Positions 54,801 through 64,000 of a DNA stretch of 64,000 nt are shown piece after piece. How positions within the stretch are numbered: the stretch's first letter is position 1; every line of letters begins with the position of its first letter. Origin of the DNA: Pyrrhosoma nymphula. Taxonomy: Eukaryota > Arthropoda > Insecta > Odonata > Coenagrionidae. Position numbers and translations under genes: made by a program. Where the stretch lies: the NCBI GenBank assembly GCA_963573305.1, contig OY754337.1:82597094-82661093 (forward strand), given 5' to 3'. The notes beneath the pieces were generated by a model. That model saw nothing but the letters and a program-made list of their open reading frames with translations, was not told where the DNA came from and ran no database searches.

Positions 54801-57800
54801 TCGCCGCTTGCCGTAATTTTACAAAAAAACCACGCAAACCAATCACCATTGGGGTGGGTTGGGTAATCACCCATTGGGCCGCCCCATTGGTTCAAAATGG
54901 TGTCCGTGAAAATAGAACATAACTATCCACCAAATAACCTATTTCTTGGTTCGGAAATGGCCACTTCGAGGCCACGTACCGCCCCACCCTAGCACCCTTG
55001 TTTCACTCCATAGGCCCGCAACCTTGTTGGGGGGGGTTGGGAATGGCCATATTTTAGATGTGAAATTAGTCTATCCCTCTACTAGGACTTCCAAAAATCT
55101 TGGAAAATTGGGTCAAAATATCACCAAAAATACACAAATTTACCCATTTTCAAACTATATTTTCTCAAAAACTAAGTATCTCACGCCTTTCTTTCTTACA
55201 TCTCTTAAGTGCGCATTCCTTTCACTTTCATTTCCCATTTCTCTAAAGGCCGTTTTACACGGTACATTTGTTTGTACAAACTCTTCCGTGAACTCTTGCA
55301 TGAGGCAAAATGTATTGTGTAAAGCGGCAAATTGTATGAACGCTTGTGCGAATGTCTCAATGCCTGCACGGGAAATAGAACCTGTTCTAATTTCGTTGAG
55401 ACAAACGTACAATCTCACGTACATTTGTTTGTACAAATCTTTCATCGTGTAAAGCAGCCTTAATACCTCTCACTTTTCTACGTTCCTCACACAAAATTTT
55501 CTCCCAGACTGGACTCTAGGATTCATTTACTAACATTTGTCATAGAGGAAAATTTATGAAAAGAATTGATGAAATCTTTGGTATACAGATGAAACAATAT
55601 TCACTGCAATAATAAATGACATGATACTGCATGCAATCATGTGCACGGTTGCAAGGCTTATGTAACACCGAAGTATGGAAATTCAATATGCAAAAATCAT
55701 AAGAATTGACTTATTTGATCTTGAAGCTCTTAATTGTTAGTCTGGTGGGTTTGCCAGTTATCAATGACTGAATGTGATTTGCTCCGTTGTGATTTGGTTT
55801 CAATCCAAGTCCAGTCAAAGCTTTATACTGGGTGAAATTCCACACCTGATTTGGTATCTATTTGACCACATCTACATCTTGAAAGCCTTAGTTTTTACGT
55901 ATCCTTATGAATGAGGTTGAATATTCTTAATTAGGGAGACGATGGATGGAGTTAATAGTAAGAGAGGTTATCAGAGTTGGACCTCTGTCATCAAAGATGA
56001 TGTGACATCAAAACCGGTCACTTATATTAAAACTGTGTAAAATTACAAAGTTATTTATTCTTTAACTATGAAACGATTCCACAAAGTTACTTCATCTACT
56101 TGTCTATTGGATGGAATTAATAGAAATGCAAATGAGGAATATTTTAAGTACATAATTGTACAAAATTTACAGCACACAAAAATGTGCTGGAAAGAGATTA
56201 CAGTGGAGACATACATCAAAAGAATTTCAGGATTGATGACTCGATGAAGAGTACATGGCATGATGTGTTAGTATATTATATAATCAGGAATTGGAATTAG
56301 GTATGTATATAGTATGAGTGGCTGTGAAGTGCTGGCAGAACGAATGTATCTGTAACATTCTTGCACTGCATGGAGTGAGTTTAATTGACTCTCTTGTCAC
56401 ATTTGACATGAGCAACATAATTGGAGTGCATTGAGGAATCAGTAGTATGTATCTAAGTTTAATATGTACCTAAGTTTAATATGTACCTAATCTGTACCCA
56501 AGTTTAATATGCTTTGATGGCTGAGATTATGTTGTGCTCACTCTCTGCCACTTGCAGACAGGGCAACAGCCCCCGGGCGTTTGAGAGGATCACCCCTCTG
56601 AATACAAGTCAAGACCAATGATGCATAACTTTGGTGACTGAAAGAAAAAAGTGTTTCTATTGTGTTAGACCATTCCACCATTGAAAAATCAGAAACTCAT
56701 ATTAGTTCTCTCTCAGCTATCAAATCCTAAATATTTCATTCCTCTGGCTTTCTTATTGGCTAATAAAGTTATCAAAATCTATCAACCAAGGTAGTTAGCA
56801 ATCATGCATCTGGCATATTGTGACCCTAAAGTATGTTTGTGTTGCATTTATGAACTAATAAGAATCTAGATTGGTGTAGTTTCGTCTCAAATAATCTAGT
56901 TTCTGTCATGCATTTTCACATTTTTCATCGGGTCTTAGTGATTGTGATTTCAGTGGAATGATTTAAATGCATGGCTTTTAACAATTGACATTTGAATTGT
57001 TTCATTAGGGTGATGATGTAAAATATCTACCTGGGGACACAGTTGGAGTTATCCCTTCTAACAACCATGAGGAAGTGGAGGAAATTTTATCTCACCTTGG
57101 TTTGAGGGACAAATTAGATGAGAAATGTTTCTTGTGTGTGAAGAATTTGGAAGGAGGCCAGAGCAAGAAAGCCAGAGCGTTGCCACCTCATCTCCCCAAG
57201 TCATCAACCCTGCGTGAAATATTTGAGACTTGTGTGGAAATCCGTGGGCCTCCCAAGAAGGTGAGTGTAACTTTGTCAACATCTTAAGGTTTCCCTTGAG
57301 TAAGCACCACCTGTGCTCTGTGAAGTCTATTCATAGTGCTACAAATTTAACCTCTTTTTCTATGGATATTCTTTGTGTTTCACGCACAAAGGAGAGGTGT
57401 TTAGTTTTATTTTAGCCGTATGCTGAAACATTTGCCCTGAAAAAGTCACATTATTATTTCAATTAGTTTCTGTCTAAGGTGGGGTTTTATCTTACAAAAA
57501 AAAGAAAATTTTAGATATATATTTTTTTAAGTTAACTGAGATCTATCGCACAATATGACTCCTTATTTGCATGAATAGAATTGGTAAAAATTTGTATAAG
57601 CTGGCTTTTTGCTCTAGCTGCGTTAGTTTTCATTAAGAGGATTGTAAAAGTTATCATGATCTCTCTCTCACATTTCCATCTTGAAAAAGTTGTTCCTTTA
57701 ATAATTATTGATTTTTCTTCCCGTTTTTATTCTAATTGACGTAGTTTAATTTAAATTAATTGATTATGGTGATACTTACAGTGGGAATACACGACCGTCG

Positions 57801-60159
57801 GGTAGCCAATCGAGCTCAAATTTTCTGATTCGGTAGTTCATGATTATTAATTCAATATGCCAAAGCGAGATGACGCACCTCCCGTAATTTTTTGAGAAAA
57901 AAGCATTTTAAAATCATAAAAAAGCATGTTGCTGTATGTAAGCTCTGTAGAATGCCATTTTAGATATGGTGGCGGTGGCATAGTGGTTAAGGCGGTCGAC
58001 TGCGAAAGGGAAGTAGAGTATTGGTTAAGATTAGGCTAATTCGGACACCGGGTTGCTATCCACCCTCCATTCTCTGTTCAAAATCCCTAGCTGATCCATT
58101 CCTGATTCCCAATGGAAGCATAAGCAGTCTTTAAGGTGGATTTCACCCCAATAACTTATTCCAATATCAGTATTCTGCCCCCACTCCCTATATATGTCAA
58201 TTTATAATCGCAATTTCCTAATATACCTTTAAATATAACAATTTAATATATAACCACCCTTGAAAAGGTTATTTTAGCAATTGCTCAATTCCCTACCATA
58301 TTAAAAACTCATAGTTATTTAAAACAATTGCCTTAAAAATATTTTTTATTAAAGTAACGATGATTAAAGAACACTGAAAAAGAAAATTTAAACAATAAAA
58401 ACCTTGAAAAGTATAGTAAAAAAGTTTCCGTGAGTGGGGATCAAACTCAGGACCTTCCCTTACACAGTTGACTGCCTTAACCACTGGGCCACCGCCACCA
58501 TGTTTGAAATGGTATTCTACAGAGCTTGCATACCCCGACATGCTTTTTTCTCAAAAAATTATGGGAGGTACATCATCTTGCTTAGGCATATTAATAATCA
58601 TGAACTACCTAATCAAAATTTGAGCTCAATTGGCCATCCGACGGTTGTGTATTCCCCTTGTTAGTGGAAATTATTGATAGAATTTACTATGACAAAAACA
58701 CAGTACAAAATTCCACTATTTATTTTAATGCTGTTGACCGGTTTCAATGTCTAAAGCGTCATTAATGGTGTTCTAGATATCGAAACCGGTCAACAGGAAT
58801 AAAAAATAGTGGAATTGGCACTGTTTTTTCTCATCATGAATTCTAGTGTAATTTAATTTAAGTTACTGCAAAAGAAGGAGAAAAATAATATATTTTTACA
58901 GCACTTTTTATTATTACTTTTCTCTCATTACTTTTATTTTAGAGAGTATATAAAGGTGTAAATTCTTCCTTTCCCACTACTTGCAATTTACTGGAATGTA
59001 AGCTTTTTCTCGGACCCTGCAATTTATGCTTTTTCTTAGCCTTTACTGCCTTTTGGATTGAGTACTAATCAATGAGGTGGAGACATATGAACCTCAGATG
59101 CAGATGTCATTAGAATCATCACTTGATTTTCTTGAAAAAAAAAATCTCCATGAAAGTTCAGATATTCCTTATGTATTCAGTAGTATGTCCATAATTATTT
59201 GGTGAAAATTATGGAGTAGTCAACTCAGTGGAGAGACTGGGAAATACCTGTCAAGGGATTAGATGATTCATTAAATTATAGTGTGGCTGTCAACGTGGGA
59301 TAGCCTGTTTCCTTGCTACCTTGATGTCTCATTGGTTGGCATTTGTCTCCCAACTCCAGGTTTTCCTCCGTGCTCTGGCCGAGTATGCATCGGATCCAAC
59401 AGAAAGAGACAAGCTCCTCAAGTTGTGCAGCAGGGAAGGGTCAACCGAGTACGAGAGTGTATTTTCTTTGTCGTCAGGGAACAGTCCAGGATTTGGTCTC
59501 CTACAATTCTTCAAAGCCTTCCCATCTTGCACCCCTCCTGTCTCAGTTTTGCTGCAGCACCTGCCACGCCTCAGGGCTAGGCCATACTCTATTGCTTCTT
59601 CTCCTCTTGTTGATGATAAAGGGTAAGTCCACTGGTATTTCTTGAGCTTAAAAATTGATAAGTGATTAGCATGCTAGAAATACATGTGGGGAAGGTGTGA
59701 AGAAGTATTTCATTATGAGTTTGTTTACCCATCCAGTTCTGTATCCACCCAATGGTGCAACTAGTGTTTATTTGTATAAAATTGTTGGTTTTTCTCAGTA
59801 TTTTCTTAATGAATCAATTAGATGGATCCTGTTTTCCAACTTTAATTGTGGTGTTGTAGTTTTTAATGTCTTAAATGTGTCAGTTGGTCCATTAGTTGTT
59901 ATATTTGGTAGTTTTATTGATTGAAGAGAATGATTATGATGTGCAGCTGTGATGTAGGTACTTTGAGATATCCAGGTATGACATTTCTTGAATGCTTGTC
60001 TTTTGTTTCATGTGGTATGATAGCCTACGCCTAATCTTCAGCGTGTACAAAGAGTGTGCATCCAAAGGTGTGTGCACCTCGTGGCTGGAGGGCTTCCTCC
60101 CTGCTATGGATCTGGAAGAACAACTTTCTTCATTGAGCATTAATGGACGCAAACATGAG
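51729..60159 (+). CDS. MTRR: Methionine synthase reductase-like, five exons, 3' end outside window (gene span)
   Basis: MTRR passes electrons from NADPH to methionine synthase to reactivate oxidised cobalamin. Exons 51729-51836, 51877-52020, 57009-57260, 59360-59622 and 60024-60159 join in phases 0, 0, 0 and 2, giving 301 residues. The start RIPSLPEEYVEL resembles the inter-domain linker of MTRR. The FAD-binding connecting region shows LPGDTVGVIPSN, IFETCVEIRGPPKKVFLRAL, LLQFFKAFPSCTPPVSVLL, RLRARPYSIASSPL (FAD-binding RxYS) and GVCTSWLEGFLP. The NADPH-binding exons lie to the right of the window. The N-terminal FMN domain is not encoded upstream within 10 kb. GPPKK and SCTPPVS favour MTRR over cytochrome P450 reductase or NDOR1. 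Confidence 0.88.
51877..52020 (+). CDS. MTRR: MTRR exon 2
   Basis: After an intron of only 40 nt, the acceptor CCTCTTTTCAG| opens 48 codons, VVPLTNIQNGLPFPL to VFEVELDLK. The donor AAG|GTAAGA is strong. Phase 0 at both ends. Confidence 0.9.
52021..54597. other. MTRR intron 2, proximal part
   Basis: No exon recognised. It contains a divergent tandem duplication of about 185 bp (53283-53640). Confidence 0.45.
53283..53640 (+). repeat. Divergent tandem duplication of a ~185-bp unit
   Basis: Both copies contain TTCCCTTACCTGGGA(T/C)ATG, then TTACAT(G/A)CATT and AATCCCACC with AACACAATCCC-like context. The copies begin near 53283 and 53466. Confidence 0.75.
54598..54665 (+). mobile_element. tRNA-derived SINE head fragment
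   Basis: CCCCGAGATGGCGCAGCGG followed by TCGACC resembles a Pol III A box, and TTGGTTCACAC about 30 bases later a degraded B box. No tRNA cloverleaf can be folded, so this is read as a SINE relic. Confidence 0.4.
55247..55460. mobile_element. PIF/Harbinger-like MITE, copy 2
   Basis: A 214-bp element with inverted ends AGGCCGTTTTACACGGTACA and (inverted) AGGCTGCTTTACACGATG, flanked by TAA (55244-55246 and 55461-55463). Subterminal TTTGTTTGTACAAA is palindromic and present in both halves. Same family as 4164-5395. In MTRR intron 2. Confidence 0.88.
55461..57008. other. MTRR intron 2, distal part
   Basis: No exon recognised apart from a degraded SINE copy listed separately. Confidence 0.4.
56545..56668 (-). 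mobile_element. SINE with 5S rRNA-derived head, degraded copy D
   Basis: The plus strand shows CTGCCACTTGCAGACAGGG (shared with copies A and B) and, after a large deletion, CATAACTTTGGTGACTG and GTTTCTATTGTGTTAGACC in the same order as copy C. The 5S boxes are largely lost. Confidence 0.6.
57009..57260 (+). CDS. MTRR: MTRR exon 3 (FAD-binding region start)
   Basis: Acceptor CATTAG| and donor AAG|GTGAGT bound 84 codons with YLPGDTVGVIPSN, CFLCVKNLEGG, LPPHLPKSSTLREIFE and EIRGPPKK. Phase 0 at both ends. Intron 2 before it is 5.0 kb. Confidence 0.93.
57774..58666. mobile_element. Palindromic element with tRNA-like Pol III boxes in both arms
   Basis: Inverted arms of about 235 bases lie at 57774-58012 and 58433-58666, sharing GGGAATACAC, AGCTCAAATTTT, TAGTTCATGATTATTAAT, TTTTTTGAGAAAAAAGCAT and AGCTCTGTAGAAT. 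The inner part of each arm has a tRNA-like A box: TGGCATAGTGGTTAAGGC on the plus strand and TGGCCCAGTGGTTAAGGC on the minus strand. The right arm also keeps a B-box-like GAGTTTGATCC. The 420-bp spacer is AT-rich without coding. In MTRR intron 3. Confidence 0.8.
58689..58835. mobile_element. Small foldback MITE
   Basis: Inverted arms of about 60 bases share AATTCCACTATTT, CTGTTGACCGGTTTC and a CAGT(A/G)C end motif, with a short loop (ATGTCTAAAGCGTCATTAAT). No coding. Confidence 0.8.
59360..59622 (+). CDS. MTRR: MTRR exon 4 (connecting/FAD region)
   Basis: Acceptor CCAACTCCAG| opens VFLRALAEYASDPTERDKL. It continues through AFPSCTPPVSVLLQHLPRL to RARPYSIASSPLVDDK, containing the RxYS motif that contacts the FAD. 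The donor AAAGG|GTAAGT leaves phase 2. Two other open frames here are shadows. Confidence 0.93.
60024..60159 (+). CDS. MTRR: MTRR exon 5
   Basis: The acceptor ATGATAG| restores a Gly codon, then LRLIFSVYKECASKGVCTSW and LEGFLPAMDLEEQL follow. GVCTSWL is the GVxTxxL block of the reductase family. The donor GAG|GTGAGT ends in phase 0, and the NADPH domain must follow outside the window. Confidence 0.92.
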
Positions 60160-61065
60160 GTGAGTGGTACACCCTGATTAGCAGTGCATGCTCTGTACAG
60201 TGGGACACGCATATCCACGGTATGTGTTCTGGGAGCTTTTGCAGGTAATGGAAACCATGGATAACTGGATGCTCGATACAGTTTTCATTTTTCATTATCT
60301 AAATGCAGTCCAGTCACCATTCTAGGGAAGTAACTTCGTTTTTCTTACATAGGGTGTTTTTGAAATTCATTGGACTCTCATTAGCACATTTTTGAAAGGA
60401 TCTGTAATTCTGATTGTGGTAACCAGGAAAATGAGCAAAATAGGGTAGGGTTTGCAAGGAGGAACCATGGTGGTAGTGGCTTGTATACCTACCATGAGGA
60501 AGATTTTACTCTTTACACTCATTTCAAGATAATAGATAGCTAGATAATTATTAGATAGCTGGTGATAATCTGTCACATAAGGAATTTCATTTCTACTGTG
60601 CAAAGAAGAAAATGTTACACCTCTCAAGATAAAACTTGCGATGCCTTACGTCGATGCGCAATCAATAATTAATTATTCCTATTATAACAAAACTGGAGGT
60701 ATGGTTACACAAATGATGCTTTCACAAAGTTTAGTGCCATTGATGGCGGAGCTACCCAATGATTTTATTTATCTTTGTAGTTCCTGTGTAGGTGCATATG
60801 CATCCTTGGTGCATATGCCCCACTCCTCACTCATTTGCACTCCATGTATTACCAAAACATGTATGTGAAAATAAAACATCATGTCATTAATTATTATAAG
60901 TGTTCTGAAAATATCACCTCCATTGCAACTATTGCTCGAATTTTATGAAAACAGAGTGCACCTGGCCCAAAAATATTCCACTTGTCAGTGCACATGGGGT
61001 GTTAACTTGACCATTTATAGCAGCCTTAACAAAAAAAGGAACTTCTAGCACGTTCTCAATTACTT
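60160..61065. other. MTRR intron 5, proximal part
   Basis: The next MTRR exon (NADPH-binding, with a GPGTG-type motif) was looked for on the plus strand from here to the window end and not seen. Confidence 0.5.
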
Positions 61066-61697
61066 CATTCATTCATTACAGTAATCTACCGGTTAGAGGT
61101 AGGTTGTGATGAAAGTCAGAATATCCAACGAACTCTTACATGTGCCGTGCCCTTTCTATCTCTAGTATTTCTTTCTTCATCTCAGCATAAATCCTTCCTT
61201 TCTTCATCCCGTCCATAAAACCGGTTCTCTTCCTTCCCCTTCCCCACTTACCCAACATCCTACCCTCTATCACGGCCTTCAGCGAACCATCGCCCCTCAT
61301 TACCCCTTCCAGCCACCTATCCTGTCTTCCCCTAATCTCATCCACAAGTTTCCTCTCCTCGCCCATCATGTCAAGCACTTACTCATTTTTCTTCCTTTCC
61401 ATCCAACGCACCTTCTCCATCCTCCTCCACACCCACATCTCGAGCGCCTTCAGCCAATTTTCGTCTTCCTTTCTCAAGCTCCACGTTTCTGCCCCATACA
61501 ATGCCACACTCCATATCAAGCTCTTCACAGCCTCTTTTTTACATCCTTACTTAAGGTCCTCGTCATCAGCTCCCATCTATTATTGAATGCTTCCTTCACT
61601 AGCGCTATTCTCCTCCTAATGTCTTTCCTACTATGTCCTGTTTCTTCTAGCGTACTACCCAAGTAATGAAATTTTTCTACTTGCTCCAGTTTGTAAT
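61066..61697 (-). mobile_element. RTE-type LINE, 3' end copy (severely 5'-truncated)
   Basis: Closely similar to 32712-33340: same microsatellite end (TTCATTCATTCATTACAG), same 3' UTR (AATCTACCGGTTAGAGG), and on the minus strand the C-terminal peptide EERKLVDEIRGRQDRWLEGV, ending in ERARHM. Homology stops at about 61697. Small deletions shift the frame. Confidence 0.92.
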
Positions 61698-63200
61698 TGA
61701 AACTAAAATACTCATCACCTTACAAGACTCTTTCCATGACATAGACACACATGGAAGTTTTAGAGGGGAAGAACCTACTACATACAATTACATCGTCACA
61801 TTGAGAAACCAAAGGGGAAAGAGCAAGAGGAAAACCCATCCATAGGCAGCATTCCCGCTGGCGCAGTGATCTTTTGGGCGCTGAACGGCGTGGCCGATTC
61901 TGTAGATAAATGCCGTTCTCTAAAAGTCGACTGCATGTTATGCATGGTTAAAAGTAAATTCTCTTATTGCGCTCGCAACAACGTAGGTGAAGTAAGATTT
62001 AGTGCTTTCCCGGCATATTAACTTGGTGAAGCTTTCTCGGGTGTGTCTTATAGTGGGGCGTCTTATAGTGTGTGGCGTAGGTGTGTCTTATAGTGGGGCG
62101 TATTATAATTGGAAAATTACGGTATATCATTACAGCATTTTTTTTGTGACAAATTTTGTTTGTCTGGTCCTCCGTCAAATGTGCTGAATAGTTAGCCAAA
62201 ATGTGCTTACCATAATTATTTACAAGTGTTGTGACTCAGACCTAAAGAAATGAAAGTGCAAATAAGGAAAACATGCTACCATAAAGTGTTCTAATGAGAG
62301 TCCACTGTATTAGTAATTTTTTTAAGCTCATAATGAGAAATGTAATATGAATTACAATCTCATAGTTCTAAAGTACACACTGACCTTTTTGTATGTTACG
62401 TGAAATTGCTGGGGCAAGAGATTCCATTTTCCTTTTTCATCCTGTCTCTCTGTCCTTGTAGAAAGAAAAACCAGAGTAGGAGGATCGAACATAATATGCT
62501 TTTGTAATCAATGCCATGCCCCAGGGTATCAAAGCTTGGGATATTCCTCTGATAGTGCTGACCAACTAGTAATCACATCTTCTCGTCTTCCTCTCAAAGA
62601 AACAAGTCATGGAGGTGAGGACTTGGCCCCAACCCCAATCTCACTCTGCCTTCTAAGTAGTTTATCCCAAAGAGCAAACATTGGCTGCTGGAAAGCAGTT
62701 CAATGAATCCACAGTACCCCTTCTCTGTTGCAAATCTGACCAACCTCAGAAGTCTTGTGACCCAAGGTCCCTGGGGTTGAGAATGACAGAGGTTAAAGGG
62801 TCATTTAAACCAGCTCCTCAATACCTTGATGATGGAGTGATGAATATTGTAAGGTGCTGACTGCCCAGGATTTATCTTGTTGGTTACTGATTCAGCTTTA
62901 ATATCCTCCATGGTGAATGTTGTGTATCTCAACGGAATGAGAATTTTTTGTGAAAATACATCTAGTGTGATTAGCAGCCAGGATCCTGTATGCAATGTAA
63001 AACAAAACACTTAGCACAAACTGGTGGCCTGCTGCTAGACTTGTAGAGGGATTAACGTCACGACTCAAAGATTCCCCACGCTGTCATACAAAGTATATGG
63101 CTGTGGAAAATCACGTGGTACAGCAACATTGGTGCAGTGCATCATGGAAAATGTTTTCAATGTGTACTTGGCTTTGGAAAAGTAAAGGGAATCCTTAGTA
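61698..63200. other. Intergenic or MTRR intron DNA
   Basis: No exon recognised. At 62038-62105 the motif GTGTGTCTTATAGTGGGGCGT occurs twice with a partial third copy, followed by AATTGGAAAATTACGGTA, a sequence typical of transposon-derived repeats. Confidence 0.4.
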
Positions 63201-64000
63201 CTGTTGAGCACCCCTAATCCAGAAATCCCTAATCTGGGAACACCCATAATCCGGCAATATTTCCAAGGCGTGCTTCGTGGAAAACAATCTTTTTTGGCGA
63301 ATCATTGCTTCGTATTTACTGAAACTGTAACCCACTCTTAACAAAAATTCTCCCATTAAAGAGCGAGTATTGGAAGATTTTTTTGCATACAATGTTGTTT
63401 ATATTAATTATTGTGTGCAACGAAGGTCTTTATTCAGCAAATAGAAGACATATTACGTCATTGTCGAGATGCCGGTGCGTGGCATCTCGGAGATGGACAG
63501 TACCGGTCTTTTATGGCACGCGCATGTTTGTTCTATACTCAGTGGCAAGTCGAAGTAAAAACTATCTGTCATCTGCATAGTTTTATCCTTAATTATGTCT
63601 AACATAAACAGTTATAGCAGCAGCAAGGGGGCGAAGCGAAAGCACAGAACATTAACTATCGCAGAAAAAGCGGATGTGTTGAAAAAACTTTTTTCAGTAC
63701 ATCAGTGAAGCACCTGTACGTGTGATATGTACTCCGTTGGATCTTTGACAATCTATGACAATAAGAAGTAGAAAGAGAAGATCCTCAAATTTTTCTGTGA
63801 AAGTGACATTACGAAAGGGATGGCGATAAGAAAAACCATGAAAGAAGGGTCTAGTGCCGTTTTAGATCATGTACTTTATTCAGTAGTTTCGACTGCTTCG
63901 AAGTGAATGGCTCAGTATTTCAGGCCAAGTGTTTAAGGAGCAGGCTAAAATATTTTTTTAGAATTTGATAGAATGTAAATACAGTGGAAGCTGTGTTTAG
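63201..64000 (+). mobile_element. Tigger/pogo-type element, 5' part, running off the right edge
   Basis: A probable TA target at 63199-63200 precedes a terminal-repeat-like CTGTTGAGCACCCCTAATCC with repeated AATCC/AATCTGG motifs. At 63598 an ATG opens MSNINSYSSSKGAKRKHRTL and TIAEKADVLKKL, the Psq/CENP-B-type N-terminus of Tigger transposases. After stops and shifts, YDNKK, KEKILKFFCESDITKGMAIR and KTMKEGSSAVLDHVLY follow in the expected order (63750-63890). It is inactive as it stands. Confidence 0.85.

Noticed and set aside
54946..55452. 168-codon plus-strand frame
   Set aside because: It runs into the Harbinger MITE at 55247 and shows no domain; the N-terminal half is low-complexity Pro/Leu-rich sequence.
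57968..58012. Possible tRNA gene (A-box match)
   Set aside because: No anticodon arm, T arm or acceptor pairing can be formed, and the sequence is mirrored in the other arm of a palindromic element.
60160..64000. Search for the NADPH-binding exons of MTRR
   Set aside because: No plus-strand segment with a GPGTG-type or C-terminal aromatic motif was found, so the remaining exons are taken to lie outside the window.

Overview
The window is eukaryotic DNA, most likely from an arthropod (probably an insect) with a large, AT-rich, transposon-laden genome. This rests on spliced host genes with GT-AG introns from 40 nt to about 13 kb, an exact DRE motif (TATCGATA, typical of insect core promoters) between two divergent genes, and a transposon mix common in arthropods: Penelope-like, RTE-type and jockey/CR1-type LINEs, a Ty3/gypsy element, mariner, piggyBac, Tigger/pogo, PIF/Harbinger-like and hAT-like elements, and a SINE whose head derives from 5S rRNA. 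No prokaryotic operon, CRISPR array, canonical tRNA gene or complete rRNA gene was seen. The species cannot be fixed from the sequence alone.

Four host genes can be built exon by exon with consistent splice phases. On the minus strand, PDCD7 (U11-59K of the minor spliceosome; four exons from 10399 down to 717, its C-terminal half lying off the left edge) sits only about 190 bp downstream of TBCA (tubulin cofactor A; 11144 to 10590, two exons, complete, 112 aa). TBCA is head-to-head with PTAR1 on the plus strand (11683 to 26024, three exons, complete, 414 aa), with 538 bp between the start codons. At the right end, a methionine synthase reductase (MTRR) gene runs on the plus strand from 51729 to at least 60159 (five exons, open at the 3' end). 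As visible here it begins in the linker and lacks the N-terminal FMN (flavodoxin) domain.

The 12.9-kb intron 2 of PTAR1 holds a Penelope-like element with inverted terminal repeats (13.57-14.47 kb), a 5S-derived SINE with a perfect 10-bp target duplication, a mariner deletion derivative, a nearly complete Ty3/gypsy element (16336-20844) inserted at the mariner end, a LINE fragment and a Tigger fragment. PDCD7 introns hold another Penelope-like element in head-to-head arrangement, a TA-flanked MITE, a Harbinger-like element and another SINE copy. Between PTAR1 and MTRR lie a decayed 2.57-kb piggyBac, hAT-like elements, an RTE element inserted into one of these (itself inside a jockey/CR1-like LINE), a STAND (NB-ARC-like) ATPase reading frame at 39835-41061 whose frame-shifted continuation looks like TPR sequence, and a 2.15-kb foldback element (48003-50153) whose ends are built from degenerate short repeats. 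MTRR introns hold a second Harbinger MITE, a palindromic element with tRNA-like Pol III boxes in both arms and a small foldback MITE. Downstream of exon 5 are a truncated RTE copy and the start of a Tigger element running off the right edge.

The observations most worth a second look are the STAND-TPR locus, the FMN-less MTRR start, hammerhead-like motifs in the Penelope terminal repeats, the foldback element, the palindromic element with tRNA-like arms, and the gypsy element with five nonsense codons but no frameshift.
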